NCBI GenBank assembly: GCA_022606425.2
Contig: JAHDVF020000047.1
Span: 1-64,000 of the forward strand
Reading direction: 5' to 3'
Length of the DNA: 64,000 nucleotides
Source: Lepidostoma basale
Taxonomy: Eukaryota; Arthropoda; Insecta; Trichoptera; Lepidostomatidae
Numbering within the stretch: position 1 is the first letter of the stretch; the number at the start of each line of letters is the position of its first letter. The position numbers were made by a program, and so were the translations under genes. The notes under the pieces are model-generated. The model made no database searches. It saw nothing but the letters and a program-made list of their open reading frames with translations, and was not told the origin of the DNA. Below are positions 30,857 through 41,545 of this stretch, piece after piece.

Positions 30857-31003
30857 AGGTTCGCAACCCATCACACCGCGTCTTCCACGGGGGCGAAAAG
30901 AGAAGGATGGAGTGCCGCATCGGTTAAAGTGTGGCAGTTCATTCTTTTCTGCCTACCCCTACGTGGAGACGGCGTGATGGTTAGTTAGTTAGTTAGTTAT
31001 GAC
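30857..31003 (+). mobile_element. S element, 5'-truncated
   Basis: From 'ggttcgcaacccatcacacc' to 'gacggcgtgatggttag' and four TTAG units. It starts right after an antisense A scrap. Confidence 0.8.
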
Positions 31004-31735
31004 ATTTTTTTTTGTTCATTAAAAAATTGATAATGAGATATTTAAGATATTTCGATTAATAAATGTTTTAGGTATTTTAATAAAACGTTTTGTATAATAA
31101 ATACAAGCTTATTTAAAGGTCGTGTAAACAATCATCCCCTGAAGGTTCTACAAATCTCTCCTAATCCACAACCCTTCTATGTATCTAGATAACAACATGT
31201 TGCGTATTATTATGGTAAATACTCGTAGTTTACCTCTCACCTGAACAAACTCAACCCATCTCGTGTGAGTAAGTCCACACAATAAACTGAATAATATCAC
31301 GGTATCACAGACGGCCATCATAGGATATTGAGGGATTTAAACTTTAAAACAATACTTATTTACTTTATTTTGGGGTTAAATAAGCAAAGAAAACATTCCA
31401 GTAAAATAATAATTCAAATTTTATACCTCTAAAAAAACACCCCCACATTGTTATAAAAAGGATGTTTTTTTTTAAAGGTATACAAATTTAAATGAAAAAA
31501 AAAACCCAATAAAATGTTAATGTGTATGATATTGGCTTTATTTGATAGATAATTTTATGCCATTATTGTTAAATATAATTTTGGGCATATAATCGCTACG
31601 GCTAGCTCAAATGAAGCGCAATCGTGAAGTCAAATTTTCGACAACTTCATCGAGCAATTTGGTAAAATGGCAAAATATATTGCCTACAAATCAACTGTCA
31701 GCTGTTAAATTGACAGTCTGTAGAAACAAACTAAC
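31004..31735. other. AT-rich DNA with W and R repeats
   Basis: 31366-31432 (W) recurs at 32224-32284. 31558-31645 is the reversed R repeat. No gene. Confidence 0.5.
31558..31645 (-). repeat. R repeat, copy 2
   Basis: Reverse complement of 28758-28852 with about 80-90 percent identity by eye ('aagcgcaatcgtgaagtcaa'). Confidence 0.55.
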
Positions 31736-32226
31736 TTACTAACTAACCATCACGCCGTCTCCCCGGAAGGGTAGGCAGAAAGAATGGACCGCCACACTGT
31801 TTTGTCCTGACATACTGCTCTCGCTTCCTCTACATTCATACATATTGTTATGCACGCACGTCGATTTCTCCGACTCCTCACGTGACCGACATTCAATATT
31901 TGATTGATTTGATCGTGCCACGTTTTCCTTGGCCTTCCTCTATTTTTAGCTCCGTTCACGTCGTTTACATACACTTTCTTCACCATTTTCTCTTCACTCA
32001 TTCTTTCCATGTGTCCAAACCATCTTAATGACACTTTCATTATTTTGTTCATAACACTTTCATTCGCACCGCATTCACTTCTTATACTTGCATTTGACAC
32101 TATCATATACAAATTTACCACACATTCGGCTTAGAGATCTCATTTCTACTGCATTTATTCTGTCATCCTTCTTTTGCCAGTTCCATGCTTCACTTCCATA
32201 CATAAGGGTTGGCACAAGAACACCAA
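31736..32226 (-). mobile_element. Family A 3' end
   Basis: Open on the minus strand from about 32121 (VSNASIRSECGANESVMNKI) to the stop after YPSGETA (31750). A few bases are deleted in the MCGKSVYDR region. It includes RRNRRACITICMNVEEARAV and CQDKTVWRSILS. Tail 31736-31748. Confidence 0.88.
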
Positions 32227-32283
32227 GTGGTTAAATAAGCAGAGAAAACATTCTGGTGAAATATTAATTCAAATTTTATAGGT

Positions 32284-32362
32284 ACATTTGATAATGCTTT
32301 AGACAAGTGAAATGTGTCATTCACATAAAATATTACAAATTAAAAAAACAGACGTTTTGATT
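32284..32362 (+). repeat. H1 module, right half
   Basis: 'acatttgataatgctttaga' then 'aagtgaaatgtgtcattcac' and 'cagacgttttgattcgta'. The hammerhead-like bases TTGATAAT are kept, while GAAACATGTC has become GAAATGTGTC. Confidence 0.65.
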
Positions 32363-33184
32363 CGTAGGTAAAATTGTATACACTTTCGCATAAAGAACAT
32401 AATTTTTTTATAGCATTTTAAAATTAAAATAAAACTCTTTAGTAATTTAATTTAATTGAAACTGTCTGGTAGTATGCCAGTACAGTTTGTTGCGTCTACA
32501 AATAATTATAATACAATGTAAGTATAATACCGAAGGAGTAATAAGCATTTTAAATAGTCTGTGACGTCATCACACTCATGTTGCTTCTCAACCTTTTAAT
32601 TTAAAATTTAATAATTTAAAAATAAAGACAAAAATACGATTTTTTACTTCTTATTGTTCTTGACTTTATCTCAATTGTGTTTAATAAAATAATAATCTAT
32701 TCTGATAGACGATAGTTCAATATTTATGAAAAATCACTTTTTTACCTCTTTTTATCACCTCTCTTAACCAATCGCTTAATATGGATTTTTTTGTAGTAGT
32801 TCCTATGTAAAAATGTATTGTACTTTCGTTTTCTATGACTCGGTATTGATTTTTTTTATTATTTTGTTGAGTTCCAAAAAACATATTACCGAATAGGTTA
32901 ATATGACTTAAGTTCAGTTTTCAATCTTCCCTATAGTTTCGCTCTGAAGCACAATTTTTTTCGGTTAGTTTGCCTTTAACTCTGTACCATGGTTTTATAT
33001 TTCATATAAATTTATATAATTCGTGTAAATTAAATCCAAGTAATACCACAAAACTATTATAAATAAACATTTTCTTTAACAATGGCGAAATATGGTGTAT
33101 TTATATCAAGTTTTGCCATACAATTTCCGCAGAAGGGTTTAATAATTATCTAAGCGGTACAAAGCGTGAGCTCTCGAAAATTAA
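32363..33184. other. AT-rich DNA upstream of the large LINE
   Basis: No gene, no promoter that I can support. The LINE appears to begin at the T-run at 33185-33190. Confidence 0.45.
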
Positions 33185-36100
33185 TTTTTTTTGCTGAAAT
33201 CTATTAGTCCTGATGGAGAGACCTGCTTTAATGCCTATTATCAAAATGTCAGAGGCCTTAACACTAAAATCAGTACCTTGCAAGAAAATATACTACTTAC
33301 TCAATATGACATAATATTCCTGACTGAAACATGGTTAAAAAGCAGCGTCTCTTCATCGGAATTGGGGTTATTTGGCTACAATATCTACCGTTGTGATAGA
33401 GCCAACGACTCTAGGGGAGGCGGTGTCATGATATGTGTAAAAAATATATACCCATGCCTCATACTAGAGATGCACAATAAGGATTACGAACAAATAATTC
33501 TAAGTATCTCAGTCGGTTCGAAAAAACTCGTCGCCGGTTGTGTGTACATACCCCCATCTTCCTCATTAGCTGTTTATCAATCTTACACACAAGTTTTAGA
33601 TAGAGCACTGCGTAAAAAACACGACTCCTCGGTCATACGCGGTGACTTTAATCTCCCCAATATATCTTGGTCAAATGACGACAAAGGTGCCACAATATTC
33701 GGTCATCAATCAACCCAAGCATCCCAAATATCTAATTTCTTTGCATATATGAATATGTTCCAAATGAATTTTATTCAAAATGCTTTTCGATCATATCTTG
33801 ACCTAATCTTTAGTAATATGCCCTCAATTCAAGTTCACGAAGCTGACGAAACACTTGTACCAATTGATAAATATCATCCACCCATTTTTTTAATCTTTCA
33901 AATATCAACAAAAACTGAAATTCTTATCCCGAAAAACACTACTTATAAAAATTATACAGACGGTAATTATTTCGAAATGAATGAATTCCTGGAACAAGTA
34001 GATTGGAATTCCCACTTCCAAACAGATGATATAAACGAAAGTCTTTCAAACTTAAACTCTGTCCTCACCCAAGCTATTGAAAACTTTATACCTACTAGAA
34101 TATTCTATCCACCTAAATTTCCAAAATGGTTTAGCCCAAAACTTAAAACATTAATAATTGAGAAAAAGAAAGTACATAAGTTGTACAAGTCTACTGGTCG
34201 CTTAACTTATTATAAACAATTCTCTCATCTTCGATCGCAATGTAATATTGAATCCGTGTTATGTCACAACTCCTATATTGAGGAAACAGAAAGAGTATTA
34301 AACTCCAATCCCAAAAAGTTTTGGCACTTCGTTGCTGAAAAAAGAACCGATAACAATCTACCATCAAATATGTTTCTTGATGATATCATAGCATCCAATG
34401 GTCAAGATATATCTAACCTTCTTGCATCTCATTTCTTTTCTGTGTATTCCTTCAATTCAAACACCAATAACCTTGTACTAAACTATAATAAAACGGTAGA
34501 CTTAAACCACCTACAGATACAACCCTCAGATGTCCTTATCGCATTAAAGTCACTAAAGGGAAAATCTTGCTCGGGACCGGACTTGATTCCTGAAATAGTT
34601 CTCAAGAAATGTAAAACTACTTTATATAAACCTCTCTGTACACTATTTAATTCTTCACTTACGTCCGGAACATTTCCTGAAAAATGGAAACTGTCTTACA
34701 TTCAACCCATTTTCAAAACTGGAGACAAAGCTGATATAAAAAATTATCGACCAATATCAATTTTGTCTCATATCCCTAAATTATTTGAATCCATTATTAC
34801 GTCCAAAATAACACCACTCTTCAATCACATACTTATCGATCAACAACATGGCTTTAGATCAAAAAAATCTACCACAACAAATCTTCTTTCTTTTACTGAT
34901 TATCTCGTTAAAGGTCTCGAACAAAATAAACAACTTGATGTAATTTACACTGACTTTTCCAAAGCTTTTGATAAAGTAAATCACCATTTTCTTCTCTCCA
35001 AGTTATATGCGCTGGGTATAAGTGACCCATTTCTCTCACTTATTAAATCTTACCTCAATAATAGGAAACAAATAGTACGAATCAATAATTATCTATCAAA
35101 TCCTATAGACGTGACTTCGGGTGTACCACAAGGAGCCCACCTTGCTCCCTTACTATTTAACTTATTTATTAATGATATACACATGTCAATTAATAACTCA
35201 TCGTTCTGGTTATTTGCTGATGACAACAAAATTCTCAAAGTCATAAATACTTCAGAAGATTGTCTTCTTCTTCAAGCTGACTTAATATCATTTAGTGAAT
35301 GGTGTGTACGAAATGACCTAAAATTGAATACTGATAAATGTAAAGTTATGCGATTTTTTCGAAAACATAATCCAATAGATTACCCTTATAACATTGACAA
35401 TATTCAGTTATCAAATGAAACTACCATACGTGACCTAGGAATCACACTCGACTCTAAATTATCTTTTACCACACATATTGAGCTATCTGTCAACAAATCA
35501 TATAAACTTCTGGGCTTTATCAATAGAATCTCATCCGACTTCAAAAACATTTCCACCCTCAAATCACTCTATTGCGCCCTAGTTCGCCCACACTTGGAAT
35601 ATGCTTCAGTAGTCTGGTCCCCATACTATGAAATTCACATTTCTAATATTGAGTCTGTACAACATCGTTTTCTAAGGAAAATTGGTCGAATGCTCAGACT
35701 TGACAGAGAAGAATACTCCTATTCTGACTTGGAAAAGCTACTAAATATTTCACCATTAGTTGATCGCAGAAATAAAAATGATTTAATCTCCTTTTTAAAA
35801 TAATAAACTCACACTTTGATGCACCCTGTCTTCTCGAAAATATAAAATTCAATGTACCCACCCGGAATCTAAGGCAAATTAAACTTTTTCACGAAAATCT
35901 CCATAAAACAAACTACGGATATAATGCACCTATACCTAGAATGACTAGACTTGTAAACTGTTGTCAAGACTTAGATTTTTTTGGATTAAATCTAAATTCT
36001 TTTTTGTCTAAACTTAAAAAATATCGACCTCCATCAAACCCTTAAATTGTCTAAACCAGATGCAGCTTTTACTATTTGTTTGTCACTGAGACTACTTGTA

Positions 36101-36352
36101 CCTTGTAATCCTTCCACAATATAATCAAATATGTCGTTGGCTAATTGCAATCGTGTTCTTGTTGCTCATCTCTGGTATACATATCTATTAATCTTTCTTC
36201 TTTACTCTCTTCCTGATCATCCTCTTAACTTGTCCTAGGCTAATTGTTTACTGTTACTGTTTTAAAATGTTCCTAGATTTAAGTAACTTATCTGTATTAT
36301 GAATAATGTATTGGAATTAATTCCGTCAACAACAAAATAAATAAATAAATAA
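33185..36352 (+). mobile_element. Near-full-length CR1/Jockey-type non-LTR retrotransposon
   Basis: Contains endonuclease, reverse transcriptase and C-terminal domain. A 3' UTR of about 300 bases with 'gtattggaattaattccgtc' ends in an (AAAT)n tail (36338-36352). No RNase H domain and no upstream gag-like ORF is seen, so the 5' end is probably truncated. I could not identify a target duplication. It is distinct from J and K, although all three belong to the broad CR1/Jockey group. Confidence 0.9.
33191..36045 (+). pseudogene. Endonuclease-reverse transcriptase, one frameshift
   Basis: An open frame of 870 codons (33191-35803) has no upstream ATG; the first codon drawn is TTG and a TAA lies at 33182-33184. 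Residues 15-230 are an APE-type endonuclease: YYQNVRGL, TETWL with E46, RGGGV, RGDFNLP with D152 and N154, and YHPP with H229. Residues 500-790 are reverse transcriptase: KGKSCSGPDLIPE, NYRPISILSH, QHGFRSKKST, YTDFSKAFDKVNH with D588, SGVPQGAHLAPLLFN and FADDN with D677 and D678. The palm box has F for the usual Y. LGITLDSKLSFTTHI and RPHLEYASVVWSP follow. At 35791-35800 (T5A4) the frame shifts by one base. The other frame continues IINSHFDAPCLLENIKFNVP, KTNYGYNAPIPRMTRLVN and ends at TAA 36043-36045. All catalytic residues are present, so a single indel separates it from a working ORF. Confidence 0.92.
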
Positions 36353-36616
36353 ATGCTCACTAACTTTCTCGGTACTTACTATTACAGTATGATAACAAGT
36401 ACTCGCTCGGTACCTAATTACAGATCATTGTCTGCCTCCGCCATACATCCATCTCGCAAATGTAATTCGTCTGTGATCTTACGAGGCAAGATCGGCCGTG
36501 ACACTCGAGTGCCCAAGGCGGCAGACACTTCATTCATTTGACAATGCTGGCCCTAGGTATTCGTCAACAAGATTCATTACAGTTTCTCAACGTGTATATT
36601 CATCGTGTAAATTGTA
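36353..36616. other. Single-copy DNA right of the LINE
   Basis: GC-moderate stretch, no motif recognised. Confidence 0.4.
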
Positions 36617-36683
36617 CACGGAAGTGAAACATGAGTGTGAGAGAAGTAAAATAAATACTATAGAAATGAATATCAGATGGTAA
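36617..36683 (+). mobile_element. Family A scrap
   Basis: 'acggaagtgaaacatgagtg' and 'ataaatactatagaaatgaa' match YGSEAW...RINAVEM with an internal deletion. Confidence 0.5.
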
Positions 36684-36736
36684 AATCCATACTCACTGCA
36701 GGTGGCATACAACTTTTGAAGGGTTTTAACCTCAAC

Positions 36737-36885
36737 GTCTTTCGTGGCAGAATGGCAACAGCTATGCCACACCGAAGATCCCGGATTCGATTCTTGAAAA
36801 AAATCTCACACTGTGACAATAAAAATCACGATACATTAGCTACCTATCATATGTCATGAGAATCATTAGCTAAAAAAAAATTAAT
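36737..36885 (+). mobile_element. SINE-T, deleted copy
   Basis: Box A-like TGGCAGAATGG and box B-like GGATTCGATTCTTG are mutated. Then 'cacactgtgacaataaaaat' skips the segment between TGTCACACTG and CACGTGACA. Ends 'catgtcatgagaatcattag'. Confidence 0.75.
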
Positions 36886-36892
36886 AAAGAAA

Positions 36893-37170
36893 ACAAAAAA
36901 AAATTGATACAAAATTTCTTCTGGTACCTACATCAAAATTTATTTGGTTTATATAATAAATGATTGTGGTTGGGGTTAAACATTTTTTTCCTGATTCTAA
37001 ATAATGTATTACTGTAGGTACCAGAAGATGGCAGCAAGCTGCCGAAGCCGGTCGACCATAAATACAAGTGGAATCACACTAAATACATAATAAAAAAGAA
37101 ATTTTGGATCAATTTTTTTTTCATTATTTAAAATGAACTTCTACCAAGAATTTTCAATTAAAAACATTAA
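36893..37170 (+). repeat. H2 module with an inserted inner palindrome
   Basis: Left end 'aaaaaaattgatacaaaatt' and right end 'gaaattttggatcaattt' are the H2 arms. 37020-37058 reads CAGAAGAT, GGCAGCAAGCTGCC, GAAGCCGGTC. 36921-37025 replaces part of the left arm and is itself bounded by TTCTGGTACCTACA and its complement. Confidence 0.65.
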
Positions 37171-37434
37171 ATATTTTTAAAAAATGTATACAGTAATTGG
37201 ATTCAAATAACCTTTTGTATAAAAAATGTAAAAAACCTAAAAAAATTACCACAATTAAAAGGTCTAAGTGGCATCCCAAGAACCAGCAAAGACTTGCAGC
37301 AAACCAATCCCTGAATAAAAAAATAAAAAAATGTGATGATGTTATTGAAAACTTATTTCTGCTTCTTTAGCTCCAATTAGTTCCTTTTGTCTTACTCATC
37401 CATATCAGTCAAATATTATCTATTAACAGTCAAA

Positions 37435-37960
37435 TATTACTTAAACAGCCGTTGTCGTCTACTGCTGGACATAGGCCTCCCACTTAATTTTCCACGTATT
37501 CCTGTCTTGTGCCTTTCGCATCCAATCGCCAGCAATTCTTCGAATGTCATCGGACCACCGTGTGGGAGTCTCCCTTAGTTTCTTTTATCTTCGCGGGGTC
37601 TCCACTCCACCAGCCTTCTGGTCTATCTATCGTCTACCATTCTGGCAACATATCCCGCAAATGACCATTAAGGCTTAGCTACCCTTTCGATGACATCTGT
37701 TACTCCTAACCTTCTACGTATTTCTTATCCGGTCTGAGAGTCTTCCTCGTAGCATGGCTCTTTCGTGTTTCCTCTGTGCTACACGGAGTCTCATTATGGT
37801 CGACTTGTTGAGGGTTAGCGTTTCTGCTCCATATGTCAGTACTGGAAGTACGCATTGACCTTTATTGACATTGCCTATTAAACACTGTCTAAACCTTCCA
37901 ACGGGTCTTAATTTCTTCTCTACTCTAGTTTTTTCGCAGGGAATACCTGGCCAATCAATG
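37435..37960 (-). mobile_element. Family C LINE C-terminal region, long piece
   Basis: Minus strand: NKGQCVLPVLTYGAETLTLN, STIMRLRVAQRKHERAMLRG, SDRIRNT, WSFAGYVARMVDDRWTRRLV, EWRPREDKRN, GRLPHGGPMTF and a C-terminal end with QRLF. It holds more of the ORF than other C pieces but has several frameshifts. Confidence 0.8.
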
Positions 37961-38360
37961 CTAAACGACCGGTTTTAACAATGTTTGTTATAAGGATTTG
38001 GTGGGTCATTCATCGTCCAGATTACCCCTTTACTTCGAGTCCTAAGATCATTATAAGGATTCCCAATGTACTCGTACACATATTCTCAAGCGAGTGGATT
38101 CTTTATTATTATTTTACTCCGAACCGTATGTCTCCACTTAAGTGATGATGGTGTTGTTGACTCGCAGGTTAGTGTTTCTGAATAAGATATATTATATAGG
38201 ACGTAAGGCTCCCACCTTCATCCAGTACTCTTTGACACATTCAACCTGTATTTTTCTTGGACTGCCTGTTGATCTCTTTTCAGGCGGCAATCCTCTGAAC
38301 ATAAACATTACTGTTCTGTTTTTTTTATTACAGCGGCAGCTCGCGACGGGCAGGAACTAA
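37961..38360. other. No repeat recognised
   Basis: Single-copy. 38316-38334 is a pyrimidine run ending in TTACAG, a possible splice-acceptor-like site before the zinc-finger frame. Confidence 0.4.
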
Positions 38361-38492
38361 GAGTGCACAAAGTGCTCGGAGGCTTTTCATGGATCTGAGG
38401 CGGCCAACCGGCACTGGAAGCGATACTGCCCCTGGATAAAAGACAATTACGAAAAGTTTGGCAGGCTGGACAACCTCTACTACCACAGGTAG
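38361..38492 (+). pseudogene. Short frame with a C2HC zinc-finger motif
   Basis: Codons 38361-38489 encode ECTKCSEAFHGSEAANRHWK, RYCPWIKDNYEKFGRLDNLY and YHR, then TAG. Spacing is C-x2-C-x12-H-x4-C (C at 38364 and 38373, H at 38412, C at 38427) with F four residues after the second C. This is the pattern of classical zinc fingers with the last H replaced by C. A TAA just upstream (38358-38360) closes the frame. CACAG|GTAGAT at 38484-38494 resembles a splice donor and TTACAG at 38329-38334 an acceptor. It could be a decayed exon or a piece of a mobile element. Not assigned. Confidence 0.4.
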
Positions 38493-38859
38493 ATGGCGCT
38501 AAAAGTTTTTAATATTTTTTTATTCTGTTAGTCGCACCCTCCAGTGTGGGTTCAAAAATTTCCCACAAAATCTTCCTTTCTAATAAATTGGGGTATGACA
38601 TTTTAGAAATACACTTTAATAATTTAGTATATAAATAACAAGATAAGTTGGTTTTGTTGCCCTAATGTTGCTCTGCTTTCAAATGAAACCGGTTCGTTTT
38701 GTTAAAAAAAAAAAAAAAAATGTGTTTTTTGATATACCTAAGGCTGTCACACTGAGGAATTACATAAGGACGTTTTTTATTTAAATTATAACACTGTTTT
38801 TTTATTTTTGAATTTGTTTTCTCAACATGATTCGAATGTTTTAAAATTATATAAAAATC
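38493..38859. other. AT-rich DNA with long A and T runs
   Basis: Includes a 16-base A run at about 38705. No gene. Confidence 0.45.
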
Positions 38860-38955
38860 CATAATCGTTCACGCGTTGATGAAGATATAAAACCTTCGAA
38901 AAAATTTACTAGAAAAATAAACACAAAAGTGGAAAAGAGTATTTAATTTTTTTTA
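38860..38955 (+). repeat. H4-like hammerhead-like module
   Basis: GTTGATGAAG, AACCTTCGAAAAAATTTAC (38874-38910), then 'aaaataaacacaaaagtgga'. Same order as 10907-11010. Confidence 0.5.
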
Positions 38956-39069
38956 ATGTGTTGTTTAAAATAGAGAATGATTATCATTTTTTTTTATTAA
39001 CAACGTTCATATGTATCAATGAATTAATTATATAACCGGTTTCATATCTTTGAGATTCTGATAAAAAAA

Positions 39070-39960
39070 TCTTCATTCTTTGAGTGCCGTGTCAGGTCCC
39101 CCATCTCTCAAAGGCATCTCTGTCCTGCGCCACTTGGAACAGGTTCTGAACTCTTGTTATTCCTGTCCACTCTTTGATGATCCGTAGCCAGGACAGTAGC
39201 CTTCTAGCAACTCCCGTCCCTACACTTTACATATTAATATCAGTCGAAGGAGGTGGTATTTTTCTTCCCTTAGCACATGACCCAAATATGAGACTATTCT
39301 AATTTCACACTTGACAGCAGCTCTCTATTGGCTCTGGCTCTCTGTTGTTCCTCTGTATTACTGACCCTATCGGTCCACGATATACGGAGCATTCTGCGGT
39401 ATATCCACATCACGAACCCTTCCAATCGGTTTATTACAAAACATTACCTCGTTCTTCTCCCTCACGACGATATTATAATTATTTATAAACTTTTATTATG
39501 TTTCTGTTTCCTTAAACCCATCCCGTGTTCTAAATGTAAAAATTGCATTTCAAACCTCCCCTGCCCGCATTTGCCTCCTCTGATCCTCACCTGACCTCCC
39601 GCTGTTATGTACCCATAAAATAGTTTTCGGTAGCTCTATTTTTGTTTGAAATTTTCTTTTTCTTTTTTGTGTTTATAAAATAAATTTACATTTCGGCGGG
39701 ACATAGAGGAAATGGGTAGTTTAAATATGGCCTGGGTCCCTCTTGTTCTTTAATCACAAAACCCCAGTAACGTAAGTCCCGCATGGACGAGGGGCGGGCC
39801 TAGGGATTGATAGAGCGAAGCTACCGAAACGACGTCCGCCTATAACAGCTTCGGAAAAGCGCTGGGACTCTTTTTTTTAAATCGGTTCATTACATTGACT
39901 TTCAGAGTCCAGGTTTTGCAGCCATATAGTAGAACAGACCTTGTACGTTTCTATTGTATT
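39070..39960 (-). mobile_element. Family B LINE C-terminus interrupted by U
   Basis: Minus strand: LQNLDSESQCNEPI (39895-39945), NRLEGFVMWIYRRMLRISWT, DRVSNTEEQQRARANRELLS, KYHLLRLILICKV, VARRLLSWLRIIKEWTGITR and AQDRDAFERWGT. The U copy lies between two copies of a 15-base target (AATCGGTTTATTACA, 39424-39438; one mismatch at 39880-39894). Confidence 0.85.
39439..39879 (-). mobile_element. U repeat inserted in B
   Basis: 441 bases with a 15-base duplication on both sides. Minus strand starts with AAAAAAAAGAGTCCCAGCGC and contains CCGAAGCTGTTATAG and CCATGCGGGACTTACGTT, shared with 5341-5567. The duplication length suits target-primed retrotransposition. No ORF recognised. Confidence 0.7.
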
Positions 39961-40544
39961 TTTAATCAAAGAATGATAAAAAATACAACAGAAAAACAAA
40001 AATATTTTGAACGTATGAAAAAAAATGCATTATTATTAAACTTTACGAAATATAAATATGTTAAATTGAATAAGCCGGGCTCTCCGCGTACCCGTAACAT
40101 CACAACTGTTGACTTTGATTGAAGCACAATGGCGTGTCAAAGCAACTTCTTTATTCCATTGAAATCGCACGCTGCTCTAGAAACTCTGCATTTGATTCTC
40201 CTCCAGATGTGGATCAAGGACCGGCGCTGTTTGCAATTCTGAAGATAACAAATTATCCGCTAGTTCGTCAATGCGATTCGCGAAATTTGGGCAGGTGGCC
40301 ATTAATCATAGCGCACTCCGCCGCGCCGGTGGGAAGAACGGACCTCTTCGGATACGATTTATCACTGGCGTAATTAGGGGAACTCGTGTCGCTGCGGCAG
40401 CTCAGATGTGCATTCAGTTGGAATGAATGCCAGCCTCGGGAGAATCGGCTCTGGCGGTTACTCAATAACAACCATTTTGCCAACTGAAAGGATAACGGAA
40501 TCTAAAATTGATAAATTTCATAGTCTGATTCAATCTAACACGTA
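39961..40544. other. Single-copy DNA, GC-richer
   Basis: 40130-40490 is non-repetitive and GC-richer than most of the window. Frames here lack known motifs. It may be host sequence. Confidence 0.45.
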
Positions 40545-40768
40545 CTTTTGCTTTCAGCGTTGCGGGTCCGTTGGCGTGGAATAGCCTCTATGTTAGTATT
40601 AATTATGAGGATAGTGACGTTAAATTTAAGAAACTTCTGAAGACTGTACTGTTCGGTCAGTCATTTCCTAGTGCGCCTTTGGAGTAATTGATTTTACAAA
40701 ACGGCGCACTTAAAATACAAATCATCATAATAATAAATAAATAAATACTTTTATATAATCAAATTATT
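40545..40768 (+). mobile_element. Family K LINE 3' end, sense
   Basis: TFAFSVAGPLAWNSLYVSIN, YEDSDVKFKKLLKTVLFGQS and FPSAPLE, then a stop and 'aaaacggcgcacttaaaata' with an (AATA)n tail (40730-40747). Mirrors 18839-19105. Confidence 0.85.
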
Positions 40769-40774
40769 TTTATA

Positions 40775-40945
40775 TGAATGTATTCCATTGTTTTGACTGA
40801 AACACTATGATACTTCAACATTATTAACTGTTAAAATTTAAACGCTGTTATGGTATCACAAATCTTTTCAGCTTAATTTTTTTTTTCGCGATAGCTGTTT
40901 CGCCAACCTATGTTGGCATCATCAGGTGTTACAATATTTTTAACG
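40775..40945 (-). repeat. H5 module, complete single copy
   Basis: 'gtattccattgttttgactg', 'aaacactatgatacttcaac', 'ctgttatggtatcacaaat' and the core 40888-40932. Same order as 55905, 56360 and 59965. Confidence 0.7.
40888..40932 (-). ncRNA. Hammerhead-like ribozyme motif (best H5 copy)
   Basis: Minus strand: CTGATGA at 40925-40919, one extra T (40918), a perfect 6-bp stem GCCAAC/GTTGGC (40917-40912 and 40907-40902) with loop ATAG, GAAA at 40901-40898, then CAGCTAT and the expected cleavage-site C at 40890. Hammerheads need CUGANGA, stem II, GAAA and a stem III ending in U-H; all are seen in this order. The extra base before stem II and a weak stem I make activity doubtful. Confidence 0.5.
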
Positions 40946-40996
40946 TGTATCTATCCAACTTGTTATTTTGTTTTTATGCCTAATAAGTACGAAAAT

Positions 40997-41545
40997 TCTT
41001 CCTCAGCTTATTCTCGTCCACTCCTAGATAAAGGCCTTCTCCATTTGCTTCCATGTCACTCTGTCTTGTGCAGACTGCATCCAGGTTATTCCGACGTGTC
41101 TGTTCAGATCATCCTTCCACCGTAGTTGCGGTCACCTTACACTTCTTTTTGCCGTCCTCAATCGCAATTCAGCAGTCTTCTTGTCCATTTTTCATCTGAG
41201 CTTCTGGCTATGTGACCTGCCCATTGCCATTTTAGAGTCGCCACCCGGTGGATGATTTTCTCTCACCGTATCGTTTCTGACTCTGTCTCTTTGGCTTATT
41301 CCTAACATGGCTTTTTCCATGGCTGTTAGGGTCACTCGTAGTTTCTCGGCACCTTGTTTTGACAATGTCTCAGTTTCAAGACCATTATTACCAACTGGCA
41401 GAACACAGGCTTCCTAGACTTTTCGTTTTAGGTTGATCGGTACTTTTTGGTTTTTAAGGATGTAACTCATGTTTCCGAAAGCTGCCCAGCTTAGTCCAAT
41501 TCTTATTTTAAGCTCTGCGGTTTGGTTATCGCAGATAACCAAGTA
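40997..41545 (-). mobile_element. Family C LINE C-terminal region with GAAGAA tail
   Basis: Minus strand: AWAAFGNMSYILKNQKVPIN, LKRKV, GNNGLETETLSKQGAEKLRV, TLTAMEKAMLGIS, RVATLKWQWAGHIARSSDEK and VRWKDDLNRHVGITWMQSAQ. It ends 'aggaagaatttt'. Interruptions are few, but two frameshifts are needed. Confidence 0.85.

Noticed and set aside
33023..33190. Promoter or ORF1 upstream of the large LINE
   Set aside because: No initiator or gag-like frame is visible; the LINE most likely begins at the T-run by 5' truncation.
38705..38720. Poly-A run as a processed-pseudogene tail
   Set aside because: The sequence before it has no coding similarity and no target duplication.
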